Of a DNA stretch of 64,000 nt, positions 57,429-64,000 are shown one piece after another. The notes below the pieces were generated by a model. That model searched no databases. It saw only the letters and a list, made by a program, of their open reading frames with translations, and was not told the DNA's origin. The stretch's first letter is position 1, and every line of letters begins with the position of its first letter. A program made the position numbers and the translations under genes. The stretch comes from Pseudomonas sp. BGI-2 (GTDB lineage Bacteria; Pseudomonadota; Gammaproteobacteria; Pseudomonadales; Pseudomonadaceae), in contig NZ_SISB01000004.1 of the NCBI RefSeq assembly GCF_004310295.1, positions 62,001 to 126,000 on the forward strand. Direction: 5' to 3'.

Positions 57429-59663
57429 TCACTTTGGTTTCTGATGGGTTTGTTGGTACTCGAAGACTTTGCGGGCGTTCGCTTCGCGTTCCGTTGCGTA
57501 AGGCTTGAAGCCTTCTTGAGAGCGCTTGATGTCTTCCTGTTCGCGGCGCTTCGCTTCTTCACGCGCCTGAGCTGCTGCCCGTGCGTTCTCGTCCCGGATG
57601 TCCTGCATATGCAATGGCTCCACTCGACCGTTAAGGGTCTGGATATAGAGTTGGTTGTTTCGGGAGACTACGAAGGCACCGCCTGTGGCTGCATCTGGGT
57701 GTGCCTGAGAGAAAGCATCAAGTTTCGCCTGCACAGCGGCCTGCCCACTTTTCCACGAAGTAACGTCATTCGGGTCCATGAGAATGTCAGCCTTGAAGAC
57801 TGCGCCCATCGGTGCGCCGGATGTCTTGAACTGAGCCGTGTTGGTTTCCACGAAAGACTCTACGGCAGACTGTGCAGCCGAGAGATTTCCTGTAAGCGCA
57901 ACATTGGCCTCGTAGATGGTGCGGGCCATTTCGTTCATCTCGGCGGGCATGTACTGGGCTGCCGTTTTGGACCTGCGAATCATCGTGGTGAACTCTCGGC
58001 CCTGCTGATTCCTCTCTTCACGGGTCAACTTGCTCTGAGCCTTTTCGGCTTCCACGGCAGTAGCCATGTCAATCCCGTAGCGATCCATGGCGTTGAGCTT
58101 TGCTACAAGGTCAGCCTTCTCAGGGAAGAGCATGGCGACAGACACAGGGTCTGCTTTTGAAAGTTCTCGCAGACGATCAAGCTGAGGGTAATCACGTTGA
58201 GTATTCCCACTAATGACTGCGCCATCCCATTCAGCACTTGCGGTGTCAACGAACTCACCCATGATCTTTCTGAAAGGTCCGTCCTTACGGTCGGCCTTGA
58301 CGTACTGAAGCATCAAGTTGGTCTTGTCGCTCTCTGGGAGATTCCACGAAGCAATCTGATTCATCTTGAGGCTTGCGTAATTCGCTTCATCCTCAGCGGT
58401 AAACGTCCCGGTCATCTCGTTGGTGGGTAGAAGCTTAGGATCAACAGAGACCATTTCACCATCAAGCTTTCTCTGCCAGGCACCATCAAGTAATGCCAAG
58501 CGGTTCTGTTTCTGCTCGATCTTGACGGCCTCTGTCTGGTACTTCGCAGTCTCTGCCCTCTGCCGATTCAGGAGCTGCTCTCGGCTGCCCATGATGGCCT
58601 GACGTTCTGGAGTCATTACGTCCGTAGGGGTCGCCCCCACAGTTTGCGCACGGAGCTTATCGAGCGCCGAAAGTGCCGCATTGGTATCCGTTCCCGCCAT
58701 GATCCCCGAAAGTTGCCCGTGGAATTGCTCAGCACGATCAGCTTTAGAGGATTGCTCGTAGTGAGCCGCTTTGGCTTTGAGATTCTCCATGGCATCGGCT
58801 CCCACCACATCGGTGATGTTGGCCATCTCGCCCCCAATGTTCACCTGTTGTGAGCCGATGTTGCTAAGCAGGGAAACTCCGCCGTCACGCGCAGTCGCAT
58901 CCTGAAGGGAGCCACGAAGAAGCTCTACGGCTGCTGAGGTCGTAGGAATGATGCCAGTGCGGAGTCCGTTGTTAATGTATCCAGACACGACCGTAGCAGC
59001 CTCTGGAGTCCGCATAAAACCGGGATCAGAAAGAAGCGATCCAAGGTCACTCCGCGATTGGATGCCAGCATTCACCTGAAACTCTTCGGATTGACGGCGA
59101 CCGAACTGGTCAATCACAGCGGCATTACGTTGAGTGATACTGGCATTGAAGCCGCGTTGATAATCGCTGTCCTCAGGGTCAATTCCATTCATCGACGCAA
59201 AAGACTTGGCGCCCTCCTTTAAGCGCGTCGCTCTGTGCTCATCCAGTTCAGCACGGGTTTTGAATTTTCCCTGCGTCACCAAATTTTGAATCTCCTGATC
59301 CAGCTCGTTGGCTGCATTACTGCCGGTCAGTTCGTTCAGATGTCGCATTGCATATGGGTCGTCTTGGTTCAGCAATACGCCCTGTTCCCGTGCTGATCGG
59401 CGCTCCTCTGGAGAGAGCTTACTAATGATTTCATTGGCGCGTTCTTTCCCTTGGGTATCACGCATCACGTCATAGGCACCTACCATCGCACCTCCTGCCT
59501 GTACGAAGTTTCGTAAGGAGTCGCTTAGCGTATGGTCAGGGGCATCAGGCTTAGCAATTCTGGCAGCTTGATAGCCCATCCCAGTACCCGCGCGGAAGCC
59601 TTGACGGCCACTTGTGGTCTGGGCCGACTGACCCAGAGCCCGTGCAATTTCATTCTGAGCCAT
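57429..59663 (-). CDS. T7 gp15-like internal virion protein
   Basis: A 744-residue protein (T7 gp15 has 747), helix-rich and lacking signal or membrane segments, as expected for the periplasmic tube of the ejectosome. It lies between gp16- and gp14-like genes, and its start overlaps the gp14-like stop (TAATG). Its sequence alone is diverged; the call depends on length, position and neighbours. C-terminus is Arg/Glu-rich. Confidence 0.8.
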   Translation of the reverse strand: MAQNEIARALGQSAQTTSGRQGFRAGTGMGYQAARIAKPDAPDHTLSDSLRNFVQAGGAMVGAYDVMRDTQGKERANEIISKLSPEERRSAREQGVLLNQDDPYAMRHLNELTGSNAANELDQEIQNLVTQGKFKTRAELDEHRATRLKEGAKSFASMNGIDPEDSDYQRGFNASITQRNAAVIDQFGRRQSEEFQVNAGIQSRSDLGSLLSDPGFMRTPEAATVVSGYINNGLRTGIIPTTSAAVELLRGSLQDATARDGGVSLLSNIGSQQVNIGGEMANITDVVGADAMENLKAKAAHYEQSSKADRAEQFHGQLSGIMAGTDTNAALSALDKLRAQTVGATPTDVMTPERQAIMGSREQLLNRQRAETAKYQTEAVKIEQKQNRLALLDGAWQRKLDGEMVSVDPKLLPTNEMTGTFTAEDEANYASLKMNQIASWNLPESDKTNLMLQYVKADRKDGPFRKIMGEFVDTASAEWDGAVISGNTQRDYPQLDRLRELSKADPVSVAMLFPEKADLVAKLNAMDRYGIDMATAVEAEKAQSKLTREERNQQGREFTTMIRRSKTAAQYMPAEMNEMARTIYEANVALTGNLSAAQSAVESFVETNTAQFKTSGAPMGAVFKADILMDPNDVTSWKSGQAAVQAKLDAFSQAHPDAATGGAFVVSRNNQLYIQTLNGRVEPLHMQDIRDENARAAAQAREEAKRREQEDIKRSQEGFKPYATEREANARKVFEYQQTHQKPK

Positions 59664-60271
59664 TAGCGAGTTCCTCCATTGTTAATGCTGCGGGTTGGGT
59701 CTGACGATCTTGGTGCGGGTGCGTTCGGGGCCGCTGACTTGCCTTGACCAAACTTACCGCCCGATCCCACATAAGCGCTCCCGCCTGCCGATACGATGTT
59801 CAGAGCGTTCGCGATGTTGTTCACCTTGCGGTTGTTACCACCCAGACCACGGACAGCGGCCTTAGCGTTCTCCGAGGAGCCCACACGATTGGCGAAGATG
59901 GCTTGATAGTCGCGCTCATAGTTTTCGGTGATGTTCATCTTCTCGGCAGACGCATCGTTTGCCACTGAATTCTTCAGGCGATCCATTGAGTTGCCCGACA
60001 TCCCAGACTCACCAATTGCCGCATTGATGATCCCTTGGTTTCGGATGGTCTGAAGATTGACTTCAGTGAGTTGCCTTCGGGCTTCGTCTTGCTTGTCTAC
60101 GGTGGCAAGCTTCTGATCGTTCTCAGCGAAGTTTGCTTGCTTGACGACTTCGTTTTGTTGCTTACGTTCGTTGTCGGTCATCTGCCCCTTGGCCTTGGCG
60201 CTTTCGGATGCACTCATAGCGGAGCCAGCGACCGCAACGATTGCCATGCCGATACTTACGGGTTCGCACAT
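59663..60271 (-). CDS. T7 gp14-like internal virion protein
   Basis: A 202-residue protein (T7 gp14 has 196). The N-terminal hydrophobic stretch after MCEPVSIGMAIVAVAGSAMS is like gp14, and the segments NAAIGESGMSGNSMDRLKN and ENYERDYQAIFANRVGSS match T7 gp14 closely. In T7 it makes the outer-membrane part of the ejection channel. It overlaps both neighbours by one base (TAATG). Confidence 0.88.
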   Translation of the reverse strand: MCEPVSIGMAIVAVAGSAMSASESAKAKGQMTDNERKQQNEVVKQANFAENDQKLATVDKQDEARRQLTEVNLQTIRNQGIINAAIGESGMSGNSMDRLKNSVANDASAEKMNITENYERDYQAIFANRVGSSENAKAAVRGLGGNNRKVNNIANALNIVSAGGSAYVGSGGKFGQGKSAAPNAPAPRSSDPTRSINNGGTR

Positions 60272-61023
60272 TAGATTGCCCCCCGCTTCTTGGCCTGAGC
60301 TTTCAGGAGGCGGGCCTTCTTGGCCACATCAGCATTGCGCTGACGGCATGCTTCATTGATTTCTTTTGCCTTCTCTTCGAGCCATACGAGGCCCTTAGCG
60401 GTCACGCGAAAACCATCAGCGTTACCATGAGCAGTGGAACAGGCCTTGAAGAATCCGAGAGAGAAGCCCTCGGGTTTGGGCCGGAGTATCTTGCGATGCT
60501 CGGTCGGATGGTCCATGGACGTGAAGCGCTTGATGCTGACCAGATACGTCTTCGCCAATTGAGGTTGAGAAACACCGGCCAACCTACAAGCTTGACTCCA
60601 GGTGATTCCAATACCAGTCAGTCGGGTGTCAATGAGTTCCGCTTTGGGGGCGACCGTGGCAAGCCTGTTATCGGAAGTAGCAGCCGCGATGAGAGCCATA
60701 CGGGTTCTCAGGATCGAGTCATTGCGTACCTTTACAAATGCGTGAGCGACCATCAGGTAAAACTCAGTCGAGACCCACATTGCATAGGCGATGGTCCCCA
60801 ATTCATCAGCGAATGAACCGACCTTAGATACCTTCCGGAAATTACCGGAAGCTACCAATTCTGAGGACACGGCGTTGTTCCATTCAGATGGGCGCTTTGC
60901 TTCGGAAAGTTTAAGCGTTTGGTGAATCTCATTGAGACTCCATAATCCATTTTTTCCCGAATAGAATGTATGGCCTTGGATAGCGATGGGCAGTAGCTCA
61001 GTTTCATTATCTGAAATGTTCAT
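60271..61023 (-). CDS. KilA-N domain phage antirepressor-like protein
   Basis: A 250-residue protein. A KilA-N DNA-binding region spans about residues 15-110 (GLWSLNEIHQTLKLSEAKRP; AYAMWVSTEFYLMVAHAFVK), followed by a helix-turn-helix-like segment ITWSQACRLAGVSQPQLAKT and a Lys/Arg-rich C-terminus. Such proteins act as antirepressors in temperate phages. Translational coupling to the gp14-like gene (TAATG) places it in the virion operon, which is not a T7 arrangement. AAAGGA precedes ATG 61023. Confidence 0.82.
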   Translation of the reverse strand: MNISDNETELLPIAIQGHTFYSGKNGLWSLNEIHQTLKLSEAKRPSEWNNAVSSELVASGNFRKVSKVGSFADELGTIAYAMWVSTEFYLMVAHAFVKVRNDSILRTRMALIAAATSDNRLATVAPKAELIDTRLTGIGITWSQACRLAGVSQPQLAKTYLVSIKRFTSMDHPTEHRKILRPKPEGFSLGFFKACSTAHGNADGFRVTAKGLVWLEEKAKEINEACRQRNADVAKKARLLKAQAKKRGAI

Positions 61024-61465
61024 GTGTGATTCCTTTTGGTTGAACTTCTTGGCCGACCTCCTGACAGCCTCACAGCACCCCACACGGGTTACTCTCAGGT
61101 TCCAAGAAGTTCAGCCAAAAGAAGCTGTGATAAACGATGAGATCCATAGCAGGCGGTCGGGCCTGTATGCTGTCGATGTTGAAGCAGTGGTCAGGCATGA
61201 ACAGTTCAAAACTTTATTCACGACCACGGACAAGCAACCTTCTTTAAGATAAAGCAAAGATTACTTAAGAGATTGAAACAATGATTAACTTAGAGGGTTC
61301 TCTAAGATCTTAAAGTTAAACGCCTCTTCCACATGCCACACATACAAGGAGCCTCAAACCTTGTAGTGACCGGGATAAACCGGCTTATGACATGCAGGCA
61401 CTCTCCTCGGTCACCAGTCAGGCGCCCTTGTTGGGCGTCTCTGGGGAGCGGATCGTTGAGTTTGA
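61024..61465. other. Intergenic region between KilA-N and Rha-like genes
   Basis: About 440 bases. It contains an AT-rich tract with direct repeats of TCTTAAAG/CTTAAG type (61240-61310) and a GC hairpin GGCGCCC/GGGCGTC near 61422-61441. No gene was recognised; a phage leader or spacer is likely. Confidence 0.45.
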
Positions 61466-61831
61466 TTAGATCATAGAAACATATTTCTTACGCGTCACAT
61501 CGCAGTCGATACGGCCTGCAATCATCATCAAGAAGTCCTTGGCGATGTACAGGGCTGTTTGCTTCCGGTTGCGTAAGTCAAGGTATTGGTACTCCGCGGC
61601 AACCCAGTAAGAAGAGACATCGGCCTTTTTATTAAACCACCGCACTAAGCCCGCATCACCAATTTGCTTGCCCACAAGGCCAGCGTCTGCAAGCTTCTCA
61701 AGAAGAGTCGTTATGTTACGGTGAATGAAACGCCGTGGGCGGTCGGTGAGTGCGGCCATGTCGAGTGACGTTATGGTGTGGACTGGGGTCATGTCGCGTG
61801 ATGAGTCGGAATTGAATGCGGGGTGGGTCAT
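61466..61831 (-). CDS. Rha-like phage regulatory protein
   Basis: A 121-residue protein. ITSLDMAALTDRPRRFIHRN with ITTLLEKL resembles the DNA-binding helices of Rha/phage regulatory families, with a second strand-rich part (WVAAEYQYLDLRNRKQTAL). GGAG precedes ATG 61831 and a phage-type promoter is 36 bases further up. Family call is moderate. Confidence 0.6.
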   Translation of the reverse strand: MTHPAFNSDSSRDMTPVHTITSLDMAALTDRPRRFIHRNITTLLEKLADAGLVGKQIGDAGLVRWFNKKADVSSYWVAAEYQYLDLRNRKQTALYIAKDFLMMIAGRIDCDVTRKKYVSMI

Positions 61832-61866
61832 CAAGGTTCTCCAGGTTAATGTGTGAGGATGTGGTC

Positions 61867-61884
61867 CTTATAGTGGGTGTTTTT
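61867..61884 (-). promoter_or_regulatory. T7/gh-1-type phage RNA polymerase promoter, copy C
   Basis: Minus strand AAAAACACCCACTATAAG, identical over 18 bases to copy A, followed by GACCACATCC and the Rha-like gene. No hairpin is present here, which supports promoter over terminator for the family of three sites. It would drive the entire Rha-KilA-N-gp14-gp15-gp16 operon. Confidence 0.65.
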
Positions 61885-61939
61885 GCAACGCACACTGAGC
61901 GGCGCTCAAGCGTCGAAGCCCGCAACCGCTGCCCGTGTG

Positions 61940-62230
61940 TCAAATGAAGAAGAACGTCGCCTTGTCAGTGCCTCCACGCATGAGCATCCGGTACAAGTTC
62001 CCCTCAGTGAATAGCCAAGAGTCAGCCCAGCGCCGACCACTGGCGGCTTTTAAGATTTCAAGAGTGCAAGATTCTTGTACTTTCAGTTCCTTAGCTTGCA
62101 TGTTCCCCGCGGCGCTTTTTACGTACTGCACGGAGCCTTTGGGATTCTTCAGGCCAGCAGCACGGGCCACCTGAGTCGCTACGAACAGCAAATCGTGTTC
62201 AGGGTGAGCCGAGGGAAAGCAGTGGCAATT
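61940..62230 (-). pseudogene. BRO-N antirepressor fragment
   Basis: The frame around LLFVATQVARAAGLKNPKGS and SWLFTEGNLYRMLMRGG matches the BRO-N domain of phage antirepressors. It has no credible start upstream (the frame continues without ATG) and stops straight after the domain's midpoint (FFFI), so it appears truncated at both ends. It is probably a relic at the island's phage part. Confidence 0.6.
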
Positions 62231-62301
62231 GGCTATTGATGCACCACAAAATAACTGCGATTCTAAGCGATTAAGCCGAATGAATCGGACAGGGAGCAGT
62301 C

Positions 62302-63309
62302 GTGGAAATAGGCGAAGCGGTCGTTCAAGCGATCATCGTGCATCAGGTTGGGAATCGTTTACGGGAAGAGCCCTTGGTTTTAGCCGACCAGTGCTTCGCC
62401 AGTACAGGTGATATATCGAACTTAATTCTGAGTGGTTATCTGCATGGTATCGTCAATGAAAAAAACCTACACCAGCTGACTCATGAATCTGATATTTCAC
62501 TGAATGACGTGGTCCATCACGTAACAAGCTTCTTTGAGAAGAACATAAGTTTCATAGAGCTTTCTCAACGAATAGCAACGCATCTTTACACCTCAACTCA
62601 TCATCCAAATATAGCATCTGGGGATTTATTTATAATCCTATTTGATAAAATAAAAACAGATGGTGAGTACTGCTCGGCGATCGGCATATACAAGTCAGAA
62701 TCTAAGAACCAATACATCTCGAAAAAAACCGAAGGAGGCACTCCTGAACTTGAGGTGCTGACTGGCATCAACCCTGAGCTAATAGATAAAGGGGCGCTTT
62801 TGACCGAAGGGTCAATGGGGGTTTATGCGTTAGACCGATTCAGCAAGCGCACAAAGTATTGGATGGAAGATTTTCTGAAGGCGAAACAGGTGCCTGACGA
62901 AAAAACCAAGTCGGCTATAGCTATAGGTTTGATAGAGAAAGTACGAAGCGACATAGAAAACCCTATCGCTCGACAGCAGTTCGGCGAGGAAATTATAAGC
63001 CTTTGTACCGAGCGAGAAGAAATTCTTGGGTCCGAACTCAAAGAAATCTCAGAGCGCTATATTCAGGAAGGGGTTTGGGAAGACGAGTTAAAAAATATAA
63101 CGCAGCGCAAAAGCCTGATGGACTTAGATGAAATAAAAATCCCCGTTAAAAAGTTTGTGCCAAAACTAAGGAAAACGTTAAACAGAGTGGACTTGGGAAA
63201 CGACATTCTCTTGACGATCCCTAACAACCTTTCGTTTGACAAGGTTGATTTCGAGCTCAACGGAAAAACCATTCTGATTAACATAGTCTTGGAGAGCAAA
63301 CATGGGTGA
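62302..63309 (+). CDS. NA37-type nucleoid-associated protein
   Basis: A 335-residue protein of the 37-kDa nucleoid-associated (NdpA-like) family. Seen: VVQAIIVHQVGNRLREEPLV at the start, IASGDLFIILFDKI, and a final exported-like beta pattern. GGGAG lies five bases before GTG 62302. It overlaps the next gene by eight bases. AT-richer than the backbone. In an island next to a nuclease-like gene it more likely serves defence than chromosome packing. Confidence 0.7.
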   Translation: MEIGEAVVQAIIVHQVGNRLREEPLVLADQCFASTGDISNLILSGYLHGIVNEKNLHQLTHESDISLNDVVHHVTSFFEKNISFIELSQRIATHLYTSTHHPNIASGDLFIILFDKIKTDGEYCSAIGIYKSESKNQYISKKTEGGTPELEVLTGINPELIDKGALLTEGSMGVYALDRFSKRTKYWMEDFLKAKQVPDEKTKSAIAIGLIEKVRSDIENPIARQQFGEEIISLCTEREEILGSELKEISERYIQEGVWEDELKNITQRKSLMDLDEIKIPVKKFVPKLRKTLNRVDLGNDILLTIPNNLSFDKVDFELNGKTILINIVLESKHG

Positions 63310-64000
63310 AGCATCTAAAACGTCGGGTGAGAATGGTGAGAAAATCACTGAGGAGATACTGCGACTAATCGGTTGGAATAGCCCCATGCGAGGCGTCAGC
63401 GTAGAGTGCCACATCAAACATCACGAAAAACAAACTCACGGCAACGACTTTCTGTATCTTTACGATAATCCGCTGCATGAAAACCGGACTGATGTTGTTT
63501 ATATCTCTACAAAAAATGAAAAGGATGGCTACAGCAAGGGCGAGCAAGGTGTACGAACGACATTTAAAAAACACTTGGCTGAACTCGATAAAATCATCTC
63601 TTGTTCAAAATTAAACTCAAAAGTTAACGAAGCGATAAAATCTTTCGGCGGGCGCAAACAAAAGAGACATACAGGCTTGCTGTTCTGGTTGCACGGGAAT
63701 AAAGAGGAGCTTGAACGGAACATAAAGCCGCACTTGGGGGCGGTACAGCTCAATCTCGAATCAGGTTGCCCGATCTATTTGGTCGACATGTCACGGGCAT
63801 CGTTCATAAAAGAAGTGATTGGCCATTTCAATGCTACAAATCACGGTGCCTATAGTTTTTATTATCCGAAGCTCGGGAGCATAATTGCAACAGTAGATGA
63901 ACGCTTCGGGCCACTTTTGCCTATAGAGCTCGTAGTCTCCGATTTAATACCGTTACGTTTTATGCTGGGAGACAAACCCTCGCTTTGCTTGTACGCAAAA
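63302..64000 (+). CDS. Candidate nuclease-like protein, coupled to NA37 gene (partial)
   Basis: The frame runs off the right edge; about 233 residues visible. N-terminus GEASKTSGENGEKITEEILR resembles the start of PD-(D/E)XK nuclease domains, with THGNDFLYLYDNP and RTDVVYISTKN as possible active-site parts and LLFWLHGNKEELERN, CPIYLVDMSRASFIKEV further on. I recall GapS4a-type anti-phage proteins with a similar start, without having checked. The catalytic residues are not certain. ATG 63302 overlaps the upstream stop region. Confidence 0.55.
   Translation, partial: MGEASKTSGENGEKITEEILRLIGWNSPMRGVSVECHIKHHEKQTHGNDFLYLYDNPLHENRTDVVYISTKNEKDGYSKGEQGVRTTFKKHLAELDKIISCSKLNSKVNEAIKSFGGRKQKRHTGLLFWLHGNKEELERNIKPHLGAVQLNLESGCPIYLVDMSRASFIKEVIGHFNATNHGAYSFYYPKLGSIIATVDERFGPLLPIELVVSDLIPLRFMLGDKPSLCLYAK

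Overview
The window is chromosomal DNA of a fluorescent Pseudomonas, most likely the P. fluorescens group. Support comes from the gene order: P2-type tail genes, cinA/pncC, recA, recX; then erdR, dgkA, finR, fprA; AcvB/VirJ hydrolase next to MprF; quiP next to a glutathione transferase. These are recognisable Pseudomonas neighbourhoods. Many REP-like inverted repeats of the 'GTGGGAGCGGGCTTGCTCGCGA' type, written here as GTGGGAGCGG + GCTTGCTCGCGA, also fit. Gene assignments come from reading protein motifs and neighbourhoods; no database search was run.

Layout. (1) 1-2966: right end of a P2-like R-type tailocin or prophage tail module: tape-measure end, gpU, gpX, gpD, GH19 endolysin, and an Rz spanin gene with Rz1 nested inside it, directly before the cinA-recA locus. 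(2) 3047-5159: pncC, recA (with a LexA box) and recX. (3) 5214-49861: housekeeping backbone. It holds a LOG-family protein, TapT-like DTW protein, ErdR, DgkA, FinR/FprA, TrmO, a RhlG-like reductase, RimO, Kup, a Phd/RelE-type toxin-antitoxin pair, the aminoacyl-phosphatidylglycerol pair MprF plus VirJ/AcvB, two identical initiator tRNA units, LexA-controlled dinB, proS, an AmpG-like transporter, an alkyltransferase-like protein, a cold shock protein and dcd. It also holds the ligase-associated DNA repair set (exonuclease, ATP-dependent ligase, Lhr-type helicase, PdeM), which is split by a polar amino-acid ABC transporter operon. QuiP acylase, a GST, an isochorismatase-fold protein and a His-rich SEC-C protein close this part.

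(4) About 49.9-64.0 kb is an accessory island with lower GC. It contains a HEPN-like candidate gene, an orphan PAAR-Ntox44 type VI effector with two candidate immunity genes, and a minus-strand operon. That operon runs Rha-like regulator, KilA-N protein, then three proteins that match the T7 internal virion (ejectosome) proteins gp14, gp15 and gp16 in order, length and motifs. Three copies of a sequence resembling a T7/gh-1-type single-subunit RNA polymerase promoter point along the minus strand: before the operon, after it, and upstream of the HEPN-like gene. No phage polymerase, capsid, portal or terminase gene is visible here. The island ends with a BRO-N fragment and a coupled two-gene unit (NA37-type nucleoid-associated protein plus a candidate nuclease cut off by the window end), which looks like a defence system.

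Most interesting signal: a chromosomal T7-like ejectosome operon and a candidate HEPN gene both preceded by phage-polymerase-type promoters. This could be a decayed T7-like prophage, a satellite that depends on a T7-like helper, or a module switched on by the polymerase of an invading phage. The last two readings are inference.
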